Below, one piece after another: positions 1 through 10,581 of a stretch of 64,000 nt of DNA. Within the stretch, counting starts at the first letter, position 1. The number at the start of each line of letters is the position of its first letter. The DNA lies in the NCBI GenBank assembly GCA_019802505.1, contig JAFMOC010000070.1, positions 473,501 to 537,500 on the forward strand, in the 5' to 3' direction. Source of the DNA: Corydoras sp. C115. Taxonomy: Eukaryota; Chordata; Actinopteri; Siluriformes; Callichthyidae. The translations under genes and the position numbers were made by a program. Under the pieces are notes generated by a model, which was given only the letters and a program-made list of their open reading frames with translations, was not told the DNA's origin and did no database searches.

Positions 1-1851
1 TGCTTGTAGTGTTTGGCCATGAAAGGCTTTGGGACTGTGTATGTGTTTGCTATATGTGTGCGTAATCCACTTGAAAGAAAAAGTTCTAGTAAATATGAAC
101 ACATACCGAGGCTCCAACTTGCGGTCTCTTCAGAGGCAGCTTATATACTCAGACGCGTGTGTTGGTCCATGTGTGTACATGTCTGAAGTGCTCAGCGGCC
201 CTGGCCACAGAAACATGGCTCAATTCTATATAAAAATCAGGACAGTAGCTTCTTGGAAATGAACATGCTCAGTTAAGCCCAGCTGGCTAACCTTGTCTGG
301 CCCTCTTCTGCCCCCGGGGCCAGTGGTGAGGGTTAAGAGGGTTGAGCCTGAGGTCCTTCTTTCTGTCCCCTCCGCTTTACTGTCCATCTCATACAAAAGT
401 ACCACTTATGGTAAGGACGCTTGCTTCTACGTTCAAAGTCAACGGTCGTCCAATGCCACCATTGTTTCCTGACGGGTCTGAACAGAGGGCGCACTGTGGC
501 TCCTGCACAAGCCGTCCGATTGGAAACAAGAGCAAGGGAGAAGTCACGGGGCGCTCAAAGACGTTCCATTCAAGTTCGCTCAGATTGATGGCCGAAAGGG
601 GATGAATATTCAATCTTTTTGCTCCGATTCGCTCTTAGTCATGGCTGAGGTTTTTTGTAGTGTGGCATGCCAGCTGTTTAAGAATGCTCCCCGCAGTCGA
701 TTTGAAGAGACACGCTGTGCGGCTCGAATAGCATTACAGTAAATGATGAATAGCACGAGAGAGTCTTAATCACAACTCGTTTGGAAAACGTCTGATTCCA
801 GCCTTTGCCAAACAGTGTGTTTAATATGACTCAATAATTTTCCATTTATACAGTTCTTTACGCTCCAATTGCAGTGGCATTGTCAGACGACCACAACTTC
901 TCTGTTCTCCGGTAAACATGGGTCACATGCCAATCAGACATGTCGAAAAAGCTTCACGTTCTCTTTGGGTTCCCAAAGTCAATTCTAGTCGGTCATTGTT
1001 CTCAAACATCATCATATTCATAAAGATGAACTCTGCAAGTTCCTTCGTCTGCAATTACATAAAACGAGGACTAGTGAGTTAATCACATGATCATGATGAT
1101 GCCGCTGTAGAACTCTATTCATACAAGAACTAGGCTTATAAAGTAGTCATAGCTTTTCAATGGCAATGTGGTCTGACGTTGATCGAACATTATGTTGACT
1201 GTAAATTCACGTCTGTTTCAAATGATACGAGTCGAGGTCAGAGCTCTGTGGAAATCATTGCATCAATAGGTAGAAGAGAAAAAAGCTTCTCTTACTGATA
1301 AATTCACCATCAATGCTGCACCTTTAACCTTTAAATCACTTAGTACACTGTCCCATGATGTATAATAAGTAAAAAAAATCAACAGCTTACAGCAATACAA
1401 TAAAGAACGAATGAAAAATACTATACATTGACAGGAACCGAATGAGACCTATACATTTGTATTTGTATATTTATGCATTGGGTACATTTTCCTTTTGATA
1501 CTGATTGCTTCCAGTATTGTCAAAAAAGCTATAATGGAGTATAATGAACCCGTGGTTACCAGTTCCCAAGCTCAAACCCTTATAAACATTAAAGTATGCC
1601 ATGTAAGAGCAAGAACATCAATCATAGCTTCTAGACCATGACATCTGTCCAAAGTCTGATAATCCATGCAGGCATGGCCATATGCCACTGTAGCCCTTAA
1701 AAGGCAACTCAGGCTGAGCACATTAACAGTTTCTAGCAAGGCCCAAAAATAACATTGGCTTCTTTATCAAAGGTACACATCAAGGCATTTGCAAGAAAGA
1801 AGAGACCACCGGTATCTGGCCAGCTGTAATTTTAGCACTTCCCCATTGTGA

Positions 1852-1854
<3 letters not shown>

Positions 1855-1895
<41 letters not shown>
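1855..1895. repeat. (GA)n microsatellite
   Basis: Uninterrupted AG dinucleotide run of about 40 bp within the mef2c intron. Confidence 0.95.
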
Positions 1896-1897
<2 letters not shown>

Positions 1898-2302
1898 TCT
1901 TATAGAGAGAATCTTTCAGTTACGAAGCAGCAGAACAGTATCAAGGTCAATATAGTTTGTTTTCTGTTGCATTCCTTTTATCAAGATGAAGCAAATCTGA
2001 TATCAGATTCCCACCATGTTGCAGGAATGTTGCAATCTGGATAATTTTTCTTGTTTGTCTTCATGCACAGTAATAATTCTTGCACATAAATACAATATGC
2101 CTGAGATCTAAATGTATAAAAATTGTCATTAAATGTAATGTATGACTAAATGTAAATGTACATATTAAATTAATTTAAAAATATGGCATGTGTTTTAAAA
2201 AGATTTTAAAAAAATATATTAATAATAAAAAAAATTAAAGAACAAATTAAATTATTGTTTCCTAAATTAAATATCATAATACACTCTGTAAATAAATGCA
2301 AA

Positions 2303-2307
<5 letters not shown>

Positions 2308-2367
<60 letters not shown>
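2308..2367. repeat. (TA)n microsatellite
   Basis: Pure AT dinucleotide run of about 60 bp in an already AT-rich intronic stretch. Confidence 0.95.
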
Positions 2368-2368
<1 letters not shown>

Positions 2369-2803
2369 TGTATGCAGCAAAAACACCATGTGTTATAAAT
2401 GTATAAAATACATATAGTGTATACTTTTGTTGACGTTTAGTTAATACAAAAAACGCATCTACTGATGTTTAAATGTTAAAAAAAAATTAACATTTAAATA
2501 ACTTCTAATAATAAGCATACATGTAAAAGTCAAATAATAATAAATAATAATTAGAATTTCTGGCAATATATAAATTAATATCCTATAATGAAACCCTATT
2601 AATACCCTCTTTACTGCAACACGCATACTTATTCCACTTTAGTAGGTATCAAGTATTTTACACATTTTAATTTTTAATGCATTTTTTTTTTTCAAAATAA
2701 ACACCTAAGTTGCAAACACGTTCTCAAGTTTGGCCCGAGCTCTGCAGTGTTTGCTTCTTTATTGTGGTTTTGACCTGTGAGAGCTGCCTGAGCTCAGTAG
2801 GTT

Positions 2804-2813
2804 TTATTTTTAG
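2804..2813 (+). promoter_or_regulatory. MEF2-consensus site in mef2c intron
   Basis: TTATTTTTAG fits the MEF2 binding consensus YTA(A/T)4TAR exactly. MEF2C is known to autoregulate, so an intronic site is plausible. A 10-mer of this AT-rich type also arises by chance in such DNA, so the call is weak without conservation or binding data. Confidence 0.25.
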
Positions 2814-4177
2814 GTAAGGTGGTCATATCCAAACCAGACGTGTTGCTATCGGCTTGTGAAACACTGGCATGGCAGACATTACTGGAGACTATGTATAGAA
2901 AAAAATAATGCCACTAGGATCTTGTTGACACACGCTTAACAGCCGCAGGCTCCTGATATGTGACCGACATTTCAACAGGGTGCAGCAGTTGTCTGACCAG
3001 ATGACGTACTTGCAATGAGCGACGTTTAATCATTTTATTTAATCCTTAAATGAATTTATATTGACGAACTATTAAAACTAACTAGCTGATTTAAAATTCC
3101 TGGTTTAATGTCCTGTTTACACATATTAATTAAATCACACAATTAAGACATACAATTCCCATTTCGGGTCAATATCCAAAGCAACATTCAAAAATAAATA
3201 GTCTTCTTCATTTGTTCTCAAACTTGATATATCAGGATGATGAGGCACTGGATTGGCTCATTCCCAGCCATCAGCTTTATAAATTACCTCATTGGCAATG
3301 CTAGGAAACAGAAAACTACTTTGATGAGCTCCCACAGTAGCCCAAGTCATATTAAATACATACAGTGCTGGTTTTGATTATGTGGTGTATCGAGCTTGGA
3401 AATATAGGATTTAAGCTAAAAACATAATTGCTAACAGTGCTAGCTCTTTAAATACATTGAAATCAGAACTTATTTCAGCTTAGAAAGCAAATATAATAAA
3501 GTAATTTGCACAAGTAGAGGATTAAGGGGAAGATAAGAAAGTTGTCCAAATCAACACAATTTATTATTACGGTAAAACCTCGTCTCAAGCCGCTTTACAA
3601 AACCGGGATGCTCTTTAAACTCACAGTGTGATTGATTTGATGGAGCAGTTTTTATATGTAATATCAAATGAATCACTGCAAACAGTATTGACCCCTGTAA
3701 ATTTCGACCAATCAGGGTGTTGGTGCGTAAAGCTCCTTAATTAAGGAGAATATCATAGTATCAAGTTTTTAACGTCTCACTTGTGGTGAAGTAGTCATTT
3801 GGTTAAGTTAGTTTTCTCCACTTTTAAATCATTAATTTGCATCACTGTGTTAACTTCCTGCAGAATCAGGACTTATACCAATCAGGACCAATCCCAATAA
3901 ATCTGCTAATTGATTCAGATCCTGATTCTCACTTGTGCTGTGCTGAAATGTTTCTGCTTCCAGTTTTCAGCTTGTAGATGCTCAACTGTATCTGATATTC
4001 ATTCAGGCTAATTGACTTTGGCTGGTCAGCTTTTAAAAAGTCATCAGTAATGGCTTTTGCACAATATTCAGACCACTTATTGACTGCTGTAATTGAATCC
4101 TTCATGAATGCTATATGATTGCTTTGTATAATAGCCACCCTCAAAGTTAATCTCTTGCTCGTTGGGGAATCTAGAAC

Positions 4178-4191
4178 GTCTCCATGACAAC
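4178..4191 (+). promoter_or_regulatory. RFX X-box-like motif
   Basis: GTCTCCATGACAAC closely follows the RFX X-box consensus GTNRCC(N0-3)RGYAAC, an imperfect inverted repeat bound by RFX factors. It sits in the mef2c intron. Function is inferred from motif shape only. Confidence 0.3.
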
Positions 4192-4532
4192 CAGAGCAAA
4201 ACAAGAGTGTGCAATGAAAGAGTTCTCTTAACTCGCTGACACAAAAAAGGAACTGATTAGCAGGTCTGGGCATTCGGGCATTTGAACTGTAATGGTGACA
4301 ATGTCTCGGTTTGGATTTATTATAAACTGAAAAGTAAAATAGGGACGTAACTGGAGCGAGCTTGAAAATCAGCATTTTACTAAAATTGAGGATACATTTC
4401 CCTTTTTTCTGTCTGTGCTACTGAAGGGCTAACAATGATGTGTGGTTGTTGAGTCTTGAAGTACCACAGCCAGCTGCTTGCAGCCTATACTTCACTGTAT
4501 GAAAAGAGGCAGGAAATACATCATTGCAAATG

Positions 4533-4537
<5 letters not shown>

Positions 4538-4585
<48 letters not shown>
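4538..4585. repeat. (CA)n microsatellite
   Basis: Pure AC run of about 48 bp. It creates His-Thr and Cys-Val open frames on the two strands that are artefacts. Confidence 0.95.
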
Positions 4586-4587
<2 letters not shown>

Positions 4588-5765
4588 CCTGGTTCTCAAC
4601 ATCCACAGACACACACCCTCCCCCCCGACCCCCTTCATTTTCCTCGAATCATACAAATTGCGCTTTTCAGACTTTTCATTTCAAAACAACGAAAACCATT
4701 GCCTTCAAATTAAAGAAAGATCACCACAGAGAAATTGCCGAGGACAACATCTGGGTCTCGTTTTCCCCTTCAGCGTATGATTAGGATGCTCATTTATGTC
4801 TAACGTATAATTCCTGCCCCTCTTTTAAGTGGCAACGGGTGAGTAGCGCCTCGTGTTTTGAGCCTCAAAGAAAGAAAATGGCATGTGGGAAAGAAACAAA
4901 GACACCATACCACTTTCTTTCTCTTCCCACATACATGTAAGCCTCTGGCTTCTGTAGAATCAGTGAAAGTGGCCGTTGTGGACACAGAAGTAGGAACTGC
5001 ATGAATTTATTACTCTATAAAGTATTAAATATTCTTAGAACCGAATGGCAGAGGATAGATGACTAGTTTCTAAGTGACAAAATAAGCTAATTTTAGTTTA
5101 TTGACTTTTTCTTGGCTGTTTTCTAAATGACCAGCGTGACAGAGTGAACCAGACCTGGAAAAGTCATGACGTAGCATCATCCATTCATACCTGCATCCAC
5201 TGCCTTAGCCAATGAAGTGCAACAATCCTATTTTGTCTAGTTTGTTGCTGTGCTGGCACCAACAACGTCTCTGCATTGAGTCACATTCATTTCATTATTA
5301 AGTTTATTCCTTATAGGGTTTATACAGATGGGCGTTTTTTCATGTAGCTCTAGAGCATTCGTAATTTCTGTTCTTTACCACTTTTTTTTTTCCAATTTAG
5401 ATTTTTCACAAGATAAACCAAGTGTTGACACCTTTTCTCTGCATCCTGCATCACCCACCTTACCGCATAACCACATTGACCACATGCCAGCCTTATCGCT
5501 CGATCTTTTTGACAAACTCGCACCAAACTCTCACACTCATCGTTTCTAAAGATAACTGAGATGTGAGGTTGTGTTTTTAATTTCTGTTGTTGTTGCTTTG
5601 AGATCCTCCGATATGGATGACTGAGACTTTGGTAAACAATGTCACACTTGTGGAAGTTCTTTAACCTGCAGCTTTTAATTAAACCCAAGTTGAAGCATGC
5701 TAACATAACTAACACGAGCTGTTTAATACGTATTAATAAAATTATATTTATTTCAATACATTTAA

Positions 5766-5766
<1 letters not shown>

Positions 5767-5837
<71 letters not shown>

Positions 5838-5853
5838 TATATATATATATACA

Positions 5854-5921
<68 letters not shown>

Positions 5922-5929
5922 TATATACA

Positions 5930-6022
<93 letters not shown>
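5767..6022. repeat. Very long interrupted (TA)n array
   Basis: About 256 bp of AT dinucleotides, broken by short units such as ACAGTGTA, ACAGTATACAGTA and ACTGTA. The interruptions are themselves near-palindromic, so the array can extrude cruciforms. Ile-Tyr open frames across it are artefacts. Confidence 0.95.
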
Positions 6023-6024
<2 letters not shown>

Positions 6025-7105
6025 TTCTCAAACAGCTTGCCTTCATTGGGTTTGCAGGTATTTATATACTGTGTGTCTGTAATTTTATTTTATTTGAAAT
6101 CTGTGTCAGTAGTACTGAATAAAACACCTGGATTCATTGATTCACTGTTTTTCTTAAAACTCCTTAAAACTACCCATGTAAGTTTATATCCCGATGAACT
6201 ATATTTGGGCACTAACGCAACCCGGTGCCATTTCAGATGCTGCTTTTTTCACTTTTTTTGGTTACAGCCTGGATGATCTTTGTAACTTGAATTCAAAGTT
6301 TATTTTTGGTCAAAAACGTATCTCACCACAGAACATCTCCACTGTCTTACAGTCCACTTGTTTGTTTTTACATATTTACATGTCATTTCAGATTTGCATA
6401 TCACAATTTCACATTGCATTTCTTGATCCATGGTGACTGTTAGGTGACGATATTAAAATTTCACACAAAACTGTAGAAAGTTTGAGGCCATGCAAGTTTC
6501 AAGATATAAATATCATAAATTCTTATCAGTGTGAGGTAAAACTTACAACTATATGTATTTTTTTAAATAGAAACATTAGTTTATCATATCAATTGTCTTG
6601 TTGGCGTTCCTAATTCTTGACCTTTCACTATATTTAAATCAAACTGTACCTCTTTCCTGCTCGTCATCCCCCCGCGCTCGTAACAGTTTGAGTAATGCAC
6701 GTGAAAACTGGAAGGTGCTAGGTGTAATGGGAACTGGCTAATTCTCAGTGGTTTCTGAGAGTAAAGGTGTGTTTGTGCGCCTGACTGACTGCATAACGCC
6801 GTGAAATCCGGGTGAAGGATCAAAAGCACATTAAAATGAGTGAAGCTGCAATGTGCCGGAACGGGTCAGACCTTTCTTTATTGGTCACGCGAGGTGAAGA
6901 GAGTATGGAACGAAGCCATAATTCACCGACGTGTCTGAAAGAAAGCTTTATTGGTCTGAGAAGATGACCGGGAAATGGCGTGTTTTGGCAAAAGTTAGCG
7001 AGTGTAATGGGGCTTAGTTAACAGTTGGGTGACACTGAAGGCCTGGTGTGTTTCATTTGGCAGCCCTCAGGACTCATTGTTTGATTTTCTGTCTGAACTT
7101 GATAG

Positions 7106-7278
7106 GAAACGGCTATGGAAACCATCGCAACTCTCCCGGCTTGCTGGTGAGCTCCGGCGGCATGAACAAGAACATGCAAGCCAAGTCGCCGCCACCCATG
7201 AATCTGGGCATGAACAGCCGTAAGCCTGACCTGCGCGTGCTCATCCCTCCAGGAACCAAGAACAACATGCCCTCTATT
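7106..7278 (+). CDS. mef2c: mef2c coding exon (after MADS/MEF2 region), transactivation domain part 1
   Basis: This exon encodes 57 residues after a split Gly codon: the two bases GA are completed by a G from the upstream exon. The protein reads NGYGNHRNSPGLL..., then MQAKSPPPMNLGM and RKPDLRVLIPPG, ending PSI. This is diagnostic of vertebrate MEF2C, a MADS-box transcription factor for muscle, neural crest and brain, and its length equals the human exon (residues 214-270 from memory of the family). The boundaries are an AG acceptor at 7104-7105 and a GTAAGT donor at 7279. RKPDLRVLIPP is the most conserved block of MEF2 transactivation regions. The DNA-binding MADS/MEF2 domains lie upstream, outside the window. 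Whether this is teleost mef2ca or mef2cb cannot be decided here. Confidence 0.97.
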
Positions 7279-7467
7279 GTAAGTACCTCGATCATCATGT
7301 CTTTATCTGTTTTCCTTTTATTCTGACTCACTTGTCTCCTTCAATTTTAGTTTCCTTATTTATTGCGATCATTAGTACTAGTTACCTTGCTCCGCATAGA
7401 TTTCACACAATCCCCTAAATTATAAGACTAATTAAGTTTATCACCCTCCCTTCTTCACTGCCATCAG
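7279..7467 (+). other. mef2c intron before the beta mini-exon
   Basis: Short intron of 189 nt with a GTAAGT donor and an acceptor ATCAG at 7464-7467 preceded by a pyrimidine-rich stretch (tcaccctcccttcttcactg). Confidence 0.9.
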
Positions 7468-7491
7468 TCTGAGGATGTTGACCTTCTATTG
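7468..7491 (+). CDS. mef2c: mef2c beta mini-exon (24 nt, SEDVDLLL)
   Basis: These eight codons read Ser-Glu-Asp-Val-Asp-Leu-Leu-Leu. They are flanked by CAG on the left and a strong GTAAGTG donor at 7492, and the frame is phase 0 on both sides. In vertebrate MEF2A, C and D this acidic octapeptide is the alternatively spliced beta exon, included mainly in brain and striated muscle, and it raises transactivation. Because the exon is 24 nt with phase-0 edges, skipping leaves the frame intact. A GCATG, the RBFOX core, lies in the downstream intron at 7848-7852; RBFOX proteins are known to promote inclusion of MEF2 beta exons. The exon is too short for ordinary ORF calling. Confidence 0.96.
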
Positions 7492-8053
7492 GTAAGTGAA
7501 ACTGTTCTCGAACCAGTGACACAGACTAAAAGACATGAGGTCCCTCCATTATTGTAATCCTTATGAATGCTGTAGCAGTAGATCTAGTTGTGTTGTGATG
7601 TTTATCAACTTGTTGAATGGTCAACAACCTAAAGGCATTAGGAAGGAACCAGTGGGCCTCCTAGTGGTAGTTCACAGCAAACACACCCTCACCCAAATTA
7701 GTCTGACCCATTCATCACTGCATCAATTCCACACGAGCTTTTCTTGACCTGCAGAACACAAGTGCATTTCTACCTCATCAGTCATCATTCAGGAAAAAAG
7801 TGCAGCCCCACCCCCCCGTTGTTGCTGATTCAGTCACCCTGGAAACCGCATGGGTTGCTATAGTGATAGAGCACCATGCGTGCGTCCATAAATGATAGGT
7901 TAGGAGAGTTTCGGGGGCTGCGTGTCAACCGATTTTTTTTTTTCTGGAAGTTTGCTCGCTGTCTCGCTGCCTGTGAAAAATAAACAGCTTGTGCCGTCTC
8001 CACCTTGTGCCTTTAATCACACTCTACTCCCTTTTTTTTATCTTTCGCCACAG
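7492..8053 (+). other. mef2c intron after the beta exon
   Basis: This 562-nt intron has a GTAAGTG donor and a pyrimidine-rich tract (ctccctttttttta) before the CACAG acceptor at 8049-8053. It contains GCATG at 7848-7852, a possible RBFOX splicing enhancer for the mini-exon. I see no other feature. Confidence 0.85.
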
Positions 8054-8183
8054 AATCAGAGAATAAACAACTCTCAGTCCGCACAGTCACTTGCAACGCC
8101 TGTGGTTTCTGTCGCAACACCCACTCTACCAGGACAGGGTATGGGCGGCTATCCGTCAGCAATCTCCACCTCTTATGGTACCG
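8054..8183 (+). CDS. mef2c: mef2c coding exon with p38-site region
   Basis: The exon encodes NQRINNSQSAQSLATP then VVSVATPTLPGQGMGG and YPSAISTSYGT, with one extra base G splitting the following Glu codon. It is nearly identical to human MEF2C. The two Thr-Pro sites in SLATP and SVATP correspond to human Thr293 and Thr300, known p38 MAP kinase targets that raise MEF2C activity; both are kept. The acceptor is CAG at 8051-8053 and the donor GTATGT at 8184. A CDS-only reading past 8183 would run into intron. Confidence 0.97.
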
Positions 8184-8811
8184 GTATGTACAACTTCCCA
8201 AGCATTCACATCTTCGAGTAATAAAATGGCAACCTGCACAGGATATAAACATAGTCTATATGGCCAAATGTATGTGGTCACATCTTCTTAAGTATTAAGA
8301 TCATTATTTTTTAAAGATCATCACCACCACTAGGGTGTGGCAGCTCAGTGATTAGGGCATTGGGCTATCAATCTGAAGGTTGGGGGTTCGAATCCAATGA
8401 AGTTACCAATGTGGGTCCTTGAGCAAGACCCTTAACACTCATTGCTCCATGGATGTTGTGATTAACCCTGTGCTCACCTTGTAAGTCGCTTTGGATAAAA
8501 GCGTCCAATAAATGACCAAATGTAAATTTAATAAAAAGACTGATCTGCATCATACAAGCCCATTATAAATGACTCAATGAGAAAAGTTTTTTTAGCATGA
8601 CTGTGCTACTGTACATTGAACAAGGTCTTGAGGAAATGACTGACAATATCATGGAACTTTGTGAAGCTTTGAGTCCATGTGCAAAGCAAATTCAGAAATT
8701 GCATAATTGTCCTTCTTAGCAACATAACCATTATGGAAGTCTGCATTAGTCTGCATAAGTTATTAATAACAATGTATAGGCATCTAACTCTGCTCCTCTC
8801 CTCTCTCGTAG
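8184..8811 (+). other. mef2c intron containing a SINE
   Basis: This 628-nt intron runs from a GTATGT donor to a CTCTCGTAG acceptor. About 200 bp of it is a tRNA-derived SINE, listed separately; the rest shows nothing notable. Confidence 0.85.
8331..8528 (+). mobile_element. tRNA-derived SINE, full-length-like
   Basis: The head has a pol III A box (tggcagctcagtgattagg) and an intact B box GGTTCGAATCC at 8385-8395. A body with GTGGGTCCTTGAGCAA follows, then the typical fish SINE tail GCTTTGGATAAAAGCGTC and an AAATGACCAAATGTAAAT end. A close relative on the same strand lies at 47762-47966. Their similarity suggests fairly recent activity. The insertion sits inside a mef2c intron. Confidence 0.9.
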
Positions 8812-8947
8812 AATACTCTCTGAGCAGTGCTGACTTGTCCTCCATATCCGGCTTCAACAGTGCCAACACCCTGCACCTGGGCTCAATGAGTGGTTGGCAG
8901 CAGCAGCACCTTCAGAACATGCAGCACTCTGCTCTCGGCCAGCTGGG
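8812..8947 (+). CDS. mef2c: mef2c coding exon, transactivation domain part 3
   Basis: Starting with two bases that complete a Glu codon, the exon reads EYSLSSADLSSISGF, then NSANTLHLGSMSGWQQQHLQ and NMQHSALGQLG. It matches the human EYSLSSADLSSLSGF...QLG exon with few substitutions. It has a TAG acceptor at 8809-8811 and a GTGAGT donor at 8948. The last codon is split as GG|A. That phase allows both the full last exon and the gamma-skipped form to join in frame, because both acceptors supply A as the next base. Confidence 0.97.
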
Positions 8948-9455
8948 GTGAGTGTTAACACCCACCCACTGACATGAAAAACACAACAAAACCCTCCTGG
9001 GTCTACTGTTTGACTCACTCTGAATTCATGATTAATAGTGAAACATTTATATTTTATTGTATTTTAGCGATGTGCCTTTTTATTATAGTATTTAGGACAG
9101 GATTAGCTCTATATACATCTGTGTGTGATCACAATAGAATGACATACGACCTCAGCCGTCTTACTGACCCAAACATGACTGATGTGTGAAAACAAGGAGG
9201 TTTCCCCAATTAGCTGATGGTGGCATTGTGCTGTCACCTCTTATTATGGATGTATGTAGTTTTGGATGCTGCCATTGTGTTCTAAAGGCAGGTTAAAAAG
9301 TTATGTAGCTTATTACAGCTGAAACCATCTTCGGTGCATCAGGTGCAGTTTACAGGCAGAGGAAACCCCAATAAACCACAGAGTATCAACAAGATTTAGC
9401 TATTTTTGATTTTTTGAAAACTAAGGCTTTCTCTTAACAATCAGTGAGACAGCTA

Positions 9456-9488
<33 letters not shown>

Positions 9489-10226
9489 ATGAGAGAGAGA
9501 GTTAATTAGTATAGTTATTCCAGGCAGATTTTTCATATCCCTTAAACAAGAATAGTTAATACACCTAAATTATTGTCTGTGAATCAAAAACGCAGTAAGT
9601 TTCTAACTAGTAATTAACTCGAGTCGCTTAATGTAGCCGTGTCTTGTACATATTTGAATATACAGCTCTGATTAATCTGTAATTGTAGCAGCCTCACGAA
9701 GGGGTTGCTATCAAAATAAAGAAAAATATCTAATTAAAGTCAGACTTAATTTTTTCGAACGGCATCGACTTGACAGCTTTGCCAACCAGGCAACTGCCCC
9801 TAGCAATAAACTGCCACTAATATACGACTAAATATGTGAGGTGGGAAAAATCAAGCGCAAAACGGACCTTTAATCAACTACGATTTAGCAAAAAACCAAT
9901 GGGATATTTAATTAGCTCCACTTCATATTTGGCAGGAAAGGTTGTTCAGACAGAATGAGGCCACATTAAGTCTGAAAACAGGTGGAAAAGGCTTGGCACA
10001 TCTAAACCCTGAGGGTGATATTAAACGTTAAACTGATGTAGTCACACTCCTCTTATAGATCTGTTGTCATTTGTGGTAGCACCTCCCGTACTGGGCCTGC
10101 ATCTATTTTAATGCATTATTTTGACCTAAAATGAATCATTATCTGTGTGTCAGTTTGTGTGCGCCGAGTGCGCGGGCCACTCGCCATGTTCGGTAACCCT
10201 CCCTTCGTCTCCTTTCCTCCCTACAG
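8948..10226 (+). other. mef2c intron before the last coding exon
   Basis: This 1.28-kb AT-rich intron holds a composite low-complexity tract near 9453-9500: (TA)n, a poly-T run and a short (GA)n. The acceptor is CCCTACAG at 10219-10226 after a long pyrimidine tract (cctttcctcc), a strong site. Confidence 0.85.
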
Positions 10227-10322
10227 AAATTGCACTAGCTCTCACTTATGTCAGGGTTCAAATCTCTCCCTGCCCTCTACCCAAAGCCTGCACATCAAGT
10301 CCGAACCTGTTTCTCCTCCTAG
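10227..10322 (+). promoter_or_regulatory. mef2c: Alternative 3' splice site segment (mef2c gamma domain)
   Basis: A second acceptor, TTTCTCCTCCTAG, ends at 10322 inside the last exon. Using it removes 10227-10322, which is 96 nt or exactly 32 codons. It joins GG|A to GAC CGC, so the frame is kept. In human MEF2C the gamma-minus form lacks a 32-residue segment ending in SPPR by the same mechanism. The segment carries the Lys/Ser phospho-sumoyl repressor motif, so skipping yields a more active factor. Seen: acceptor, length and phase. Known: the family mechanism. Inferred: use in this fish. Confidence 0.8.
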
Positions 10323-10581
10323 AGACCGCTCCAGCAGCACCACGCCCGGCGGCTACGCCCCACCCCCTTCCCATCAACAGGCACACCAGGCCCCTCCCCC
10401 ACATCAGGCCCCGCCCCCGCAGGGCCGCTCGCCCGCCGACAGCCTGAGCAGCGAGGGCAGTGAGCGTGATGACCACCGAGCCGACTTCCACTCACCTCTG
10501 GGAATGGGCCGGCCCGGCCTGGACGAGCGCGACAGTCCGTCTGTCAAGCGAGTCCGTCTCTCCGAGGGCTGGGCCACATGA
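10227..10581 (+). CDS. mef2c: mef2c last coding exon, C-terminus and stop
   Basis: The exon encodes 117 residues and TGA at 10579-10581. In order: the gamma segment (NCTSSHLCQGSNLSLPSTQS then LHIKSEPVSPPR), a Pro/His/Gln-rich stretch (YAPPPSHQQAHQAPPPHQ...), SPADSLSSEGSERDDH, FHSPLGMGRP, and the invariant C-terminus SPSVKRVRLSEGWAT carrying the basic nuclear localisation residues. IKSEPVSP is a phospho-sumoyl switch (psi-K-x-E-x-x-S-P); human Lys391 and Ser396 are the known sumoylation and phosphorylation sites. Compared with human MEF2C the exon is 11 codons longer, because of the Pro/His/Gln insert, and it lacks the CSSSYD serine run. Confidence 0.97.

Larger units (their letters stand above)
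1..7105 (+). other. mef2c intron, 3' portion
   Basis: This stretch has no coding exon that I can find. It ends at an AG acceptor just before the first recognised mef2c exon. The family's preceding exon encodes a stretch close to 'CAVPPPNFEMPVS' and ends in a Ser-Ala-Gly codon set. Nothing like it occurs here, so that exon lies upstream of the window. Contents are AT-rich DNA, a (GA)n, two (TA)n and one (CA)n array, and a GC-balanced island around 300-900 with a SOX-like CCATTGTT that could be an intronic regulatory element. Open frames inside are short and carry no recognisable domain. Confidence 0.75.

Noticed and set aside
3929..4375. 148-codon open frame on the minus strand
   Set aside because: No recognisable domain, lies in an AT-rich intron, no splice or promoter context; likely chance.
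5639..6276. Ile-Tyr-rich open frames across the TA array
   Set aside because: They are the trivial translation of a (TA)n microsatellite.
1..7105. Search for further upstream mef2c exons
   Set aside because: No sequence resembling the preceding family exon was found; they lie outside the window.
8331..8420. Possible tRNA gene (intact A and B boxes)
   Set aside because: It continues into a SINE body and tail, and no complete cloverleaf is apparent.
10145..10447. Pro-rich open frame overlapping the mef2c last exon
   Set aside because: It is in a different frame from the conserved MEF2C protein, so it is a shadow.
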